DNA from: Calycina herbarum
Lineage: Eukaryota; Ascomycota; Leotiomycetes; Helotiales; Pezizellaceae
Reading direction: 5' to 3'
NCBI GenBank assembly: GCA_001414485.1
Contig: LLEY01000207.1
Location: 1-64,000 of the forward strand
Length of the DNA: 64,000 bases
Position 1 is the stretch's first letter; each line of letters begins with the position of its first letter. Positions 1 through 10,932 of the stretch are shown here, one piece after another. The position numbers and the translations under genes are program-made. The notes under the pieces were generated by a model. The model ran no database searches, had not been told where the DNA came from, and saw only the letters and a program-made list of their open reading frames with translations.

Positions 1-379
1 CTTACATTTTATAACTTTTATATTTATATAGTAATGAAATCAAAGTTTTAATTTTGAAATTTTTAATCAACAATTCGTGAAGATATTAAAATGTCAAAAT
101 CGCGATTTTAGGTGTGTTTTCAGTTGGCCGGTTCGCTATACATGCACGTTAACAAAAGTAAACTAAAAGATAAATAATTCTTAAAATAACCCCTTTTCTT
201 GAAAAAAATTTCACTACCCCCTGTATGGTCGACAGGCTATGCCAAGACCCTATAAAAATCAAGACAGATATAAAATTGTCTGTTTTTGTCCTATAAAGTT
301 TATAGAGTACAAGGGGAGATATAAGCCTCTTCTTTCCTGTTCTTATAAATAGTATATCATATGTTGTTATTAATTCAAC
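1..379. other. AT-rich flank, no gene seen
   Basis: This AT-rich stretch lies downstream of the minus-strand secreted-protein gene that ends at 380. I see no open frame, repeat or RNA gene in it. Part of it is presumably that gene's 3' untranslated region. Confidence 0.5.
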
Positions 380-1075
380 TTAACACCCTTCTTTTACAAT
401 GACATTAAACCTAGAGTCTTTTGGGTACCGCTGTGCAAAGACCTGGCCACAATACACATGATGACATTGTGCCCACAGGCTCACAGCATATCCCAGGATA
501 ATCTTATTGTCAAACTGCCTAGGTGCATTGCCCTAAGAACAAAAGCAAGTTAGACTTTCATCTAGGTCAAGTTTTAAAAGAAAAGAAAGACATACGTCGT
601 TACAGAGAATGATGGCGGAATTGGCTTGACATTTGACAGTTTGGCAAGCCCCCGCTGGAAGATTTCCCTCCCTTGGGTAACCAAGTACGTATGGTTCAAC
701 GGGATCTCCAAAGGTGTTTAGAAGTGAGTCGATGTCATTCTCGTTGGCTGCCTTCCAGTCGTCATGACCAGGAACAGGACAGCATTGAAGTGACTCCTGT
801 TAGGAAGTTAAGTCGAGTGTAGCTAGGTTATGTTACTGAATCACATACAAATACTATTCCCCCGACTCTTGGGGTGAGTACATTGGGCATAGTCTCTGCG
901 TTGTCTGTAGACTGTCTCTCCTTAAATGGAGTGAGCGCATCGGAGGAAGTGACCATGACCTGGCAGTAATATATCAGTAATTGGGATTTATAATTCAAGG
1001 AGATATGCAGTTAGCACTGCTTACCAAGTTTATGAGAACGCCCGCAAGGGCAAGCATCATGCAATAGCATGTCAT
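380..1075 (-). CDS. Small secreted cysteine-rich protein (candidate effector), 4 exons
   Basis: The gene is built from exons 1025-1075, 849-959, 596-796 and 380-532 with introns of 65, 52 and 63 bp (donors GTAAGC, GTATGT, GTATGT; all acceptors end in AG). Every joint keeps frame and gives 171 residues. The first exon encodes a short hydrophobic stretch (CMMLALAGVLINL) that reads as a signal peptide. The predicted mature part has eight cysteines at about 59, 60, 105, 110, 119, 144, 149 and 171, with motifs LQCCPVPG, ACQTVKCQ and SAIILCND. No catalytic domain is visible. An even number of cysteines and small size fit an apoplastic secreted protein with disulfide bonds; a role as an effector is inference. 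I chose the ATG at 1075 because a longer in-frame start at 1195 would bury the signal peptide. The gene is isolated beside AT-rich DNA. Confidence 0.72.
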
Positions 1076-1679
1076 AGTTGTGTGTTTTGTGTTGTAATGG
1101 TTTTCGGTGTTCCGGCGTGTATGTGCGTAGAGAAGTTGGAGAACACTTTGCAAGCGGGCAGCATCGCGACATATTAATGCATATCTAGCCGACAAAGAAA
1201 CTTGAGTTTAACAAGTTCGCTGAATGGATATTGAGAGAATTTAGGTTCACAAGTTGGATTGCTGCTAAGCAAACGAATTGTATTTTTTTTTTAGGGGAAG
1301 CAACTCGCCACCAACATGGTGGGAATAAAGAGATGCGATGTTAGAACATTTCGCCCATTAATTCATGGAATATCATGACCACGAGTTAAGTAAGCAGCTT
1401 GATCAACTGATGAAGTTAACCATAAATACATGAAATTAAGCTGATTGGTTTGAGCCACATGTGGCGTAACAATTGACTATCGAGCTTCCCAACCAAATGA
1501 ATTATTGGAATAGAACAGGAACAAAAGTAGAGAACTTTGACAAGCATGATTGGCGAACTCACAATTATTCAGGTGTTTGTCTCCTCAATAAAGAGGTTAG
1601 CTCCACACGTGATCCCGCGGACTTTATAATAGAGAAATTCAAGAAATTCCCCTGCTTCCTTCACAGGAAATGATATACA

Positions 1680-2458
1680 CCATTATAGCCTCAAACCCTC
1701 CAGCCATTCGCGATGGCGATAACGTGCTTGGGCTTGAGCCTCGAAAGATCGTTACAATTGTCGGAAAGTCGCAATGTTCGTTCTGAAAGGGAAGAGGACC
1801 TCTGCCATAAGTCACTTCGCCGCTCATGAATGCAGAATGCCTTCTCGTATACTGTACATCTCGCTGACGAGTGCGATACCGCCCCTGAGAGCCGTTGAAC
1901 CAATCATGGAAACACCATTGCTGAAGAGAGTTCACTTTACCTTTGAGAGCCGTTGACCCAATTATGGCAACAACCCTCGCTGATGGGCGCGCAACTGGTC
2001 CCGGAAAGCTTTTGACCCAATCATGGCAACACAAGAGAGCACATTCTGCCTCTGAAAGCTGTTGACCGAAAACCTGGCAACACATACGGCCGAAGAGAGC
2101 GCTATTTGGCCTCTGAAAGCCCAAACTCCGTTGATCGAAATGACAACACAGGCTTTGCTCATGAGTGCGCAAAATGCCTCTGGAAAGCAAACCTGGCTGC
2201 ACAAAATTCGCAAGCCCATTTCTCTGTTCTAGAATGCAAAATAGCTTCTACGGGTTTATCAGCTCGCTGCAAACAATGAAGTGGAGACCCAACAAGAAGA
2301 TGGTAGCTTGCCACTCGGGACAAGCTTTTTGTCAGTTGCAGTGGCCCGTCTTCTGATTCCATCTGATATGCCATGAACCCCTCGGCAGAGTCAAAGCGAA
2401 ACTGGAATATCTTCAAAAAGGCCTGCTGAGTATCAAGCAATCTCCATTTGAGCATCAT
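1680..2458 (-). pseudogene. Decayed finger-like repeat region
   Basis: Between about 1886 and 2190 the sequence holds six diverged tandem units of 50-67 bp, each beginning with a form of TGARAGCY and followed by GTTGACC and GGCAACAC-like words. On the minus strand the units translate in shifting frames into short repeats such as VCVARFSVNSFQRQ and SKAFRDQLRAHQR. Just upstream is a CEFCAARFAFQRHFAHS motif that resembles a C2H2 zinc finger. No single frame spans the array and most expected Cys/His positions are lost, so this looks like the remains of a finger-repeat gene. It could also be a non-coding minisatellite. Function cannot be assigned. Confidence 0.3.
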
Positions 2459-3389
2459 GCTAATGAATCCGATGACCTTGGAGACAGTTCATTCCTAGCG
2501 ATGATGTAGACCACGCGATATATCAAACTCCACGAAATGAAGAACGCCCCCTATCTACCACTTCAATCCAGAGTTTCGCAAACGGGCCAACTACTCCCCC
2601 ATATGCGGGGAACCCACCTTACAACCTTCCCCGTACCGTCCGTCGCACGATCATCAAATCGAATCGACGCGGTTGACGAATGCATCATTATCCATACAAG
2701 CACGGAGGGTTCTCTTGGAAATCAAACATAATCCCATGCTCCATTACCCCACGCGTACCTCCCACAATTACGAAATATCTACAAACTTGGGCAGACATTC
2801 AGTAACAAGGAATGGGATGTACGGAGGGAGGGACAGAAGGGAGGAAAAAGAATGAGGAACACCTCTAGGCTGGTTGGGCATACCTTTCCCACTGGGTTTT
2901 CATGGTGCCACAGCTTTGGTAAACGTGGAATGGGTGATGACTTTTGTGTCAAACAAAGTCATGGCATGGATATCATTATTTGCGTGGAAGTTCCAAGACC
3001 ATGTCTTCTCTCAAAGGACAATTGAAAATTTTCCCCCTCCAAACCCCAAGAAGAAAAGAATAAAACTGTGTATGTGTGATGCCAAAAGACTTCCCGCTAA
3101 CTAATATGATGTAGTACAATCTTGCAGAGATATTGTTAATAAGACAAATGTTGAAGCCTGTGAATAGCCTCATTCTACCCCGCTTGGGAGAGTCCCGTCA
3201 ACAACAGAGGAGGAATCACAAGTGCTTAGTAAGCTGGCAAGTATAATACCCCGCAGCTAGGCATTGCTTCCGTATAACAATCCTTATATCGAATATACTG
3301 CCTCCAACGACGCTCTATAGACACTCGTCTAGCCAGCTTGGAATCTTGAGACTTTCCACCACAGCTCGCCTCGACCAACCACTCTCGAA
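2459..3389. other. Intergenic, nothing recognised
   Basis: Only short overlapping open frames occur here, without domain resemblance or convincing splice sites. The last part contains the promoter and leader of the kinase gene at 3390. Confidence 0.5.
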
Positions 3390-3980
3390 ATGGCCAACCC
3401 ACCAGAATCAAAACAAGCACCCTCTCCACCACGCAAACTCTTCATCCAAATGTCAGGCTCGCCTGGATCCGGAAAATCAACCCTCTCCCACCTCCTCGCC
3501 TCCTCCCAAGGCCTAAACGCAATAATCTTCTCCCACGACTCCATCCGGTCAACCCTTCTCGCAACTCTCCCCTTCGACACCGCCGCCAAACTGACATATG
3601 AAATCGGTTGGACCATCGCCGCCGACCTCATATCCCAAAAGAAAAACATCATCATGGATTCGACATGTAATTATCAAGAGACGTTAGATCGAGGAGGGGA
3701 TTTAGCTAGAGGGGCTGGATATGAATATTGGTATGTAGAGTGTCAAGTTGAGGATGAGGGGGTTCTGGATGGGAGGTTGAAGGAGAGGGTTAAGAGGGGT
3801 GAGGGGATGAGGAGTCAGAGGGGGGGTGTGGATGTTGCGCCTGTTGATGCTGGGGGAGTGGGGGGGAAGGGGTATAATAGAGAGCCGGTGAGATTGGAGG
3901 GGAGTAATGCTGTGGTTGTTGATTCGATGGAGGGGGCGGAGAAGTGTTGTGAGGAGGTGTTGAGGAGGATGCGCTTTTAA
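3390..3980 (+). CDS. P-loop kinase (AAA_33 / zeta-like fold), 196 aa
   Basis: This is a single-exon gene. Residues 23-30 read GSPGSGKS, a perfect Walker A motif, and MSGSPGSGKST sits at the start of a beta strand as in small P-loop phosphotransferases. A further conserved element is the IIMDSTCNY segment near residue 90, which resembles the second strand and acceptor region of AAA_33 ATP-dependent kinases. The substrate is not evident. The ATG at 3390 lies in a good context and about 22 residues before Walker A, normal for the family. Base composition changes sharply: codons up to about 3660 end mostly in C, whereas the last 280 bp are G/T-rich (runs of GGGG), making the C-terminus Gly/Arg-rich and poorly conserved in appearance. 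It is the upstream neighbour of the RMD1-like gene on the same strand. Confidence 0.75.
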   Translation: MANPPESKQAPSPPRKLFIQMSGSPGSGKSTLSHLLASSQGLNAIIFSHDSIRSTLLATLPFDTAAKLTYEIGWTIAADLISQKKNIIMDSTCNYQETLDRGGDLARGAGYEYWYVECQVEDEGVLDGRLKERVKRGEGMRSQRGGVDVAPVDAGGVGGKGYNREPVRLEGSNAVVVDSMEGAEKCCEEVLRRMRF

Positions 3981-4821
3981 GTTGAGACTTGAGAAAAGTA
4001 GCTGGTAACCGGGTACCTACCCTGAGCGAAAGAAATGGGGACTTTGCCAGTTTGGCTTTCTGGCTTTTGCCTGGAGAAGCAAGGTGGCTCGGGTGGTTGG
4101 TCGTACGTGAGGAAAGTGCGACCTGTTACTTGAGGCCTTCAAATGGGAAAGGAGTGAACTACTTCGACCACTTCCCTAGACAACCATTCTGGGTCAGCCA
4201 AAAAAAGCCAGCCTTCAGTGTGTCACCCGTCTCTTTCCCCCGTCGACCTGGTCCCCTGGAACACCTACGTCCAAAAATGGAGGTCATCCTCAGCTGGAGT
4301 AGCCTTTGGGTGGTCTTATTATCCTTCAAGCTCACGGATTCTATAATTATTGACCAAGAGCTGAGAACATACGGGGAAAAAACTAGACATAATGAATGCT
4401 AGAGGAAGGAAAGGAAAGTACTTCTATAAACAGTGAAGCTATAAATGAGATTAAAAGCGTTTCGGAAAATGGGAATAAATTGATAGATATAAATGAAACG
4501 TTGTTCTGCAAAAAATCTAGTCTCATTAAGACTGAGCGCTTGCCATTGAGAGTATGACTATATCGTGTTAATGGTTGTGTTTTACGTTTGTTGATGTTGT
4601 ACAAGCAGCGGAGATGTCTTGGCCCTCCGAAAAATTTGTCGATGACGTCCGACCACCAGAAGGACCTCTCGCATTCACAAAGAGACCGACAATGCATCTT
4701 TGAGCAATCGCATAATATCAGCATCTGTATTAAGCATCAACAATCCCACGCAGATGTCTCAATTAGCGATTGAAGTTGTTGCCCTTTAATTCGCGCTGGA
4801 AACCGCTTCCCAATAGCTATC
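3981..4821 (+). other. Intergenic, no gene supported
   Basis: A 137-codon open frame at 3989-4402 has no recognisable domain and sits in the likely 3' untranslated region of the kinase. The remainder holds the promoter of the RMD1-like gene. Confidence 0.45.
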
Positions 4822-6836
4822 ATGGCGACTCCTCCTTTAGCCGGAAAAAGAGGCCCCTCAGTTCTGGTATGTATATCAGAAGCCATTCTATCCTCAGCGA
4901 ATATCAACCCACCTGGTGCAAGTCTCTACCATAGTACACATTAGCTAATTCTCCTCACAGGTCACTGATTCCCGCGAACGTGGTACATCTGCGAGAACCT
5001 CCAGCCAACGGCCCAATCCCAATACACCCGGCGCTCCTCGAGAGCGACCTCCTACCACACGATTAATATCCGTAGATAACGTCCTCCAATATGCCTCCCA
5101 AATCCCCTCCGGTCAAGCTCGCGGCCCACCAGGTCGCAGACCCCCCGTCCCAAACCAACGACGATCAAGCGGCGGCCACCGAGTAACCCAACAAAGCATG
5201 CCTGGTCGAACCACAAAAGTCAGCGAAAAGCTAGTACTAATCCCCGAAACCGTCAGCGAAAAAGATGAGTCCGACGATGATCTCGCAGAATTATCATCCA
5301 TAACCCGCGAACATGGCGAGGAAGGACCTCTGAGGGATGCAGAACTAGATGTTTTGAAAAAGAGAGGTGGGATAAGGGGAAAGAGTTACGCGGAACGTCT
5401 ACCCAAGGCCAAAAGGACGGAGAAGGTTGCGAGGGTTACGGCGTATTGTACTGCGCAGGGGTATAAGACGAAGGTTACTGCCAATTTTGTGAAGGAGAGA
5501 CATGGTGCTAAGACCAAGCTTTATGATGATTGTCTGTATACGGTGTATCATCTCCCACTATTGCCGGGTTCGGAGGGGTTTAGGATTAAGAGTAGTCCTG
5601 TTTTGAAGAGTCCGGGGGGAAAGGCGGTGCTGGATATGGAGATTGAGAGGAGCGAACAACGGGATTACCATGAGGGGTATTTTGAGGATACTGATACCTA
5701 TGGCGTTAGAGGGGGCGAAGAAAGCCCACAACACGAGAGTGAAGAAGACCGAGAACGAAGGGAGGAACGAGGACGTCGAAGCCGAGAGGAATTACGGGTA
5801 TTCGAGCAAGGCCCAAGAATGGATAGTCCAAATCGACTAGCACCCGATGCCACAACATTCGCCGAGATGTTCGTATTCTCCTATGGCGTGGTAGTATTCT
5901 GGAATTTCACCGAACGACAAGAAAAAGATATCCTGGCCGATCTAACCTTCTCAGAGCACCAACTGGGCGTCTCACTCGTTTCCCAACCGTTAGACGAGGA
6001 CGATTTCGAAACCGAAGAACTTCATTTCGAATACAGCCCTCTAGTCGAAAGACCTCGAGTATTCAACGACATGATCACCCTCCGGAGCGGCGACCATATG
6101 ATCAAGCTAGCCATGTCCCACGCCATCGCTCAAAGCACAAAACTAAGTTTCTTCGAAGAGAAAATGTCACAAACGATGCTCGATGCCCAACATGTTCCTA
6201 AACACCTAGCCCTAACAGGAAAACTGGGCATGTCCAGAAAGGAAATCGTCAAAATCCTAGGTCGTCTCTTCAAAAGTCGTGTAGACGTAAACCTTTGTAC
6301 GTCCCCTTCTTCCCACCCCCATCTATTATCTTAAACTAACACCCCCCCTTTCAGCATCAAACATCCTAGACGTCCCCGACTTCTTCTGGAACTCCGAGCC
6401 CACACTCCACCCCCTCTACTACGCTATAAGAGAATACCTCGAGATAACACCCCGTATAAAAGTCCTCAACGAGCGCTGCAAAGTCTTCTTAGATCTCGCC
6501 GAGATTTTGAGCGATAACTTCGCCGATACGAAAATGAGTACTATTACTTGGATTGTGATTGTGCTTATTGTTATTAGTATTGCGGTTACGGTTACTGAGG
6601 TGGGATTGAGGTTTGGGATGTTGGAGAAGGGGAGGGGTGAGAGGGCTGGGGTTACGAGGGCGGGAATTAGTGGTGGGGTGAGGAGTGTTGTGAGATGGGG
6701 GAAGGGTGTTGAGGAGGGGAGGGAGACGAAAATGGATTTGGGGAAGAGGAATTTTTCGAGGGGTGACTTCAACGCGAGGCAATTGCAAAGCATATGCGGC
6801 GCTGACATCCTGGGGGAGAAGATCGGGGAATTGTAG
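4822..6836 (+). CDS. RMD1/SIF2/RMND1 family (DUF155) membrane-anchored protein, 3 exons
   Basis: Exons 4822-4866, 4961-6296 and 6355-6836 join to 620 residues; introns are 94 and 58 bp with GTATGT and GTACGT donors. The first 15-codon exon starts MATPPLAGKRG and is followed by a low-complexity Pro/Arg/Ser region, then an acidic stretch (SEKDESDDDLAEL). The DUF155 core runs from roughly residue 160 to 510: it includes RVTAYCTAQGYKT, FSYGVVVFWNF, SHAIAQSTKLSFFEEKM and PDFFWNSEPTLHPLYYAIREYLEI, which are hallmarks of the family. A single C-terminal transmembrane segment follows at about 522-545 (ITWIVIVLIVISIAVTV). Yeast Rmd1/Rmd8 act in sporulation and vacuolar or ER biology and human RMND1 in mitochondrial translation; which applies here is unknown. 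The last 300 bp are G-rich and the tail after the anchor is Gly/Arg-rich. It is convergent with KAP120. Confidence 0.85.
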
Positions 6837-7019
6837 AATATTTGGACGAGTGTAGATCAGATTGCGTGGATTGTACAAATTGGGCTCGGGTGGCTGGCGT
6901 CTTTTTTGCATAGCTGCTGGAGTTTCTTGTCGTTCTGCATTCAGCGAGTCCCTTTTTGTTTCTCTCAGGCATTGTAAGAAAGAAGCATGAATAGGTTGTT
7001 AATAATACTTACCTTTCTG

Positions 7020-7270
7020 GAAGTTGATATGTTTTTCGGGATTGAGATGTTTGGCGAGTAAGCTAGCAGAGCGAGCAAGCTATAGATCAGTGGGTGAGTT
7101 AGTAAGTCAGCGAGTATGGAGAAGCTATGGTTAAGCCGTTGGTAAGCTATCAGTAAGCCATGGGTAAGCCATGGGTAAGTCATGGATGAACAAGCAAGCT
7201 ATAGGTTATCCGTAGAAAATTAGGTAAGCTATCAATTAGCGAGTAAGCTGCTCTAGATAAACGAGCAAGT
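7020..7270 (+). repeat. GTAAGC/GTAAGT-rich degenerate array
   Basis: Between the convergent RMD1-like and KAP120 genes there are about ten copies of GTAAGC, GTAAGT or AAGCTAT words, including a perfect local tandem GTAAGCCATGG / GTAAGCCATGG / GTAAGTCATGG at about 7150-7186. The same word family, as its reverse complement AGCTTAC, recurs at 26190-26420 and 29066-29260. Confidence 0.6.
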
Positions 7271-7564
7271 GACGAACAATTATTTAGTGAAGTGGTATGT
7301 CCAACTATAGTTGAACGTTCTTGTCAGTACGAGGTTGATGGAACGCCGTTGTAGGCACAGGAAGAGAAAAGCTGGGCAGAAAGCTCAGTTTGTATGTTCA
7401 AAGGGTATCTCTGTTGATCTACATAAATCATTTCTTCATTCCCCAAATTTCGTCACTTCCAGACATCTTCACTCTTCATCAGCAAGATCATGCTCAAAGT
7501 CACATCCTCCAACTACTTTTCAGACCCCCTTCTCCTGCCAGCCCCAGCTCCCTCGTGCCTGATA

Positions 7565-10500
7565 CTAAGGTCGATCCCAGAATGCTTTCGGATCAATATT
7601 CGCCTGCGTTCCCAACCTTTGGAACCCCTCCAGAACATCTTTATCAACATTAATCGCAAACCCATCCTGGAAAGCCTTCTCCCCACCACAAACATTGACC
7701 ACTTGACCCAGTCTCTCCTTGACAAAATCAAATGTATGAACCGTATGCACAGGATCATTTGCAGCATGTAATCTCTTCCTCACATCCTCAGGTCCTTCAT
7801 AATCAGCGCCTTCTGAAGGTCCCCATACGAGGTTATCACCTTGGTCATCACGACCCGTGGACATTTCTGTGACGACGGAGGTCCACATTGCGAAATAATC
7901 CTGCAGACGTTCCAGGATGACAGGTGTCATCGGGGGAGGAAGTTCCAAGAGTCGGGTGAGGGCGAGACACGAGAGTTTTTGGCGGTCAATGTTGGCCATG
8001 CTGTCGAAGTGGCGGAACCATTCTGTGCTAAGCCATGACCAGACTTCGTTGGCGTTTCCAGCTGAGCTCATGATAGTGACGAAAACCGAGGGATTGGCGA
8101 GTGTAAGACGGGCGAGGATTGTAAAGTAATCTGTTTCTACGACGTCGTCCAGCTTGGGATATTTTCGACCTGGCCCAATAGTTTGGTGGGCTTCCCATGC
8201 ATCGCGAAGACCTTCGAGAATTTTGGTCGTGTAGCCGGATTCGTGCAGATCTTTTGCCACGAGGTTGATGCCCTCTGAGCCCCCCAGAGCCTCAGCTTGG
8301 CGAATAAGATTCTCGACAATTGAGGTGATCAATCCAGCCAGGTCTCTCTTCTTAACACCAAGAAGGTTGGCCATATATGAGATAATTCTCAGTCTAACTG
8401 CATCACCTAACATGGCCTCCGGAGCTAGCATTATGTAAGATTCGATGATGTTGAGAACAGTGCGGAGGTTGTCTGAACCAATTTCGAGCAATGGAAAAGC
8501 ACATTCCGCGAGTGATAGTATTTCTGGAGAAGCAGGAGCGGGTGTTTGTGAGAGGATAGTAACCCAAAGGTCGAGTGCTTCCTCGAGCAAGTAAATTTGC
8601 ATTTCGGAGCCAGGCTCAACCGCTCGTTGAATAAGAGGTAATATCAAGGCGTGATACCTCTGAGCCTGATCCTTCATCGATGTGACCAATGTAGACATTA
8701 ACGTCAAAATTGCTTGTTTCAGAAGATGCTCCTCTCCAGATGCTTCCCAAAGTCCAGGTAATATAGACACAATCTGGTCTGCAAATGGTGAAATCTTGTC
8801 CTCTAGACGTACAGCAATCACTCGGATTGTTTCCAAAATCGCCATCTTTGTTTCGGTGTTTTCGACCTCTTGGATGAGAGCCATCATTCGCTCTAGAAAT
8901 TCGGGAGCGAATGGCAAGAAACCATCAGGTGCAAAGCTAAAATCGTCGACAACGGCCTTGAACTGCCGGGCAGCAGTTACGCGAACAACATAATCGTTGG
9001 TCTCGTCTTCCTTCTTCAAGAGATGCTGGAAGATCTGATATATGAGTGGCCTATTGGCATCAGAGATTTTGATGGTGACCCATTGACCAATGAGGATGGC
9101 AATCCTCCGACGAAGAACTTTGTACCCCGGCCCAACTTGCTGTATATCGTTAACAAGAGTTGATGTCAAAAAAGTATCAAAGTCAAAACTTTGAAACACA
9201 ACAGGCGCCGATAAGCCCATTGCGGTATAAACTGCATCTTTGGTTACCACCGAGGTTTGCTCGGTGCCGGCGACTGACTGGAAAAAGGATAGTAGAGGAT
9301 TAACAAGAAGATGCTTGTAGTTTATGACAAGGTCCATAAACAGCTTTTCCGAGCATGGTCGAACCTCAAATTCCCAGGTATCACCGCCCCCCTCTTCCCG
9401 AATCTCCCACTCGTCCTCGTCTTCTTCCCAGGCCTCAAGATCGACTTGCCGGAAAATGAAAAAATTAGTAACAATGACATTTGCGATTTGAGAAACAAGA
9501 TCGTCTGTGAGTAATTGCGATTTGATCAAGTTTTGACCTTGTTGCTGCTCGGCTTTTACCTCGGGCGTTTTGTATTTAAATGATTGAGCAGGGCTGTGGA
9601 CCATTTTCAGACACGCCCTTAAAATTGTGAGGCCCTTTAAACATATCTTTTCCATGACAGGCCTCTGATTTTTCATATTTTCGTCCGGATTGATGGCCTT
9701 TGCGCTGAAGTCTTGGGTCACTGAACCATAGGACTCGCCAAACTTGCACACCAACCCCCAGTAGGCTCTGACCAAGTCAAGAGAGCTTGGAAGAAGTGCA
9801 AAGGCAGCGGGATGCAAGTTTGACATTTGGACGTGGAGTTTCGAAAACTGTACCAAATGCTTCTCAACCAGCTCCTTGGCGGGAGAAACAAGGATTGGCG
9901 GATCCCGAGACACCATGTCTAGAAATTGGCCAAATTGTTGCTGCGAGAGGGCCCAAATCTGCTGAACCTCCTTCGAGTGATTCGGCCACTCGTAACCAAC
10001 AATAAGAAGCCGTCGAAGAACTTTAATCGAGTACAAGCTGTTCTCCATAGCTTCCAACGCGCCACCCTCGTCCTCTCCATTCCCATTCAAAAAGCTAGTC
10101 CATGTTGCAACCTTCTGGGTGTATATTTCGTTGAGTAAAAAGACGATTTCTGGTGTAATAGATTGCAGGCTTGTTTGTGACGTGCGAAGTCTGGCAGTAG
10201 ATAGCTCCTTCACTACTTGTAGTAATATCAACAGGCCTCTCCGCAGGTGTAATTGATTTGTCTGGTGGGCCTCTCGCAACACCTTGATCAGATTGGGGAG
10301 CACATTCGGCCAGTCCAGCGGATAATCGATTCGCACAACTTTTGCGACTACGAGGGCATTCTGTAGAGCCAGACTCGTGTTCGACTCTTCGATCCCGCCC
10401 CTGATCAAATGTGCTCGAAGCTCCTCCTTTTCCTCCTTGGTGATTGCATTTGGAGCCGTCTTTCGCCAGTATTTATCGATGCCATTCTTGAGCTGGATGA

Positions 10501-10785
10501 TGGCTAGGTATCGTACTTCGGATGGGAGGGATTTATCAAGATATACTGCCTATTTTATCACCATTAATTAGCACACGATCTGGAGTTGTGTTGAGGGTTG
10601 TGGGAGGGGTAGTGGCATGCCTGCAGTAATGTGTAATAACCCCGCTGCGTCTCCCAAGCCTGGAGCTGTTGGGTTCCCGTCTGGATGTGCAGCTGCTGCG
10701 ACGAGCCGGCAGACTGGAGAGCAAGATAGACCTGTTGCGGGCTCAGAGGGACTGCTTCCCCTGGAACTTCTATCGCAAATGCCAT
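7565..10785 (-). CDS. KAP120: Importin-beta family karyopherin (importin-11/Kap120 type), 1049 aa
   Basis: Two exons: 10621-10785 (55 codons) and 7565-10549 (994 codons plus stop). The 71-bp intron has a GC donor (GCATGC) and a TAG acceptor; joining there gives YYTLLQ-AVYLDKSLPSEVRYLAIIQLKNGIDKYWRK across the start of exon 2, the classic importin-beta N-terminal domain with the 'LAIIQLKNGIDKYWR' element of the Kap120/importin-11 family. The rest is a continuous alpha-helical HEAT-like solenoid ending AFWDRP. The length is close to yeast Kap120 (about 1030 residues). Such karyopherins bind RanGTP and carry cargo such as ribosome biogenesis factors into the nucleus. I start at 10785 (MAFAIEVPG), not the upstream in-frame ATG at 10875, because the family begins close to this point. 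The 5' end lies only 150 bp from the transposon island. Confidence 0.9.
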
Positions 10786-10932
10786 GGCTGCGCTGTGGAA
10801 AGTGTGCGTGGTGTTGTGGAGAGCTTCTGCTTTTTCTTGGACGGGTGGTGAAGCCGGCCGCATGCTTGACTCCACTTCAGAGCCTCGCTTGGAACATCCA
10901 ACTCCAACCTAGAAGGCTTCATCCCTGGAGAT

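Noticed and set aside
1473..1673. 66-codon plus-strand frame
   Set aside because: No recognisable content and no splice partner.
3989..4402. 137-codon plus-strand frame after the kinase
   Set aside because: No domain, awkward composition, and it begins 8 bp after the kinase stop, so it is most likely 3' untranslated sequence.
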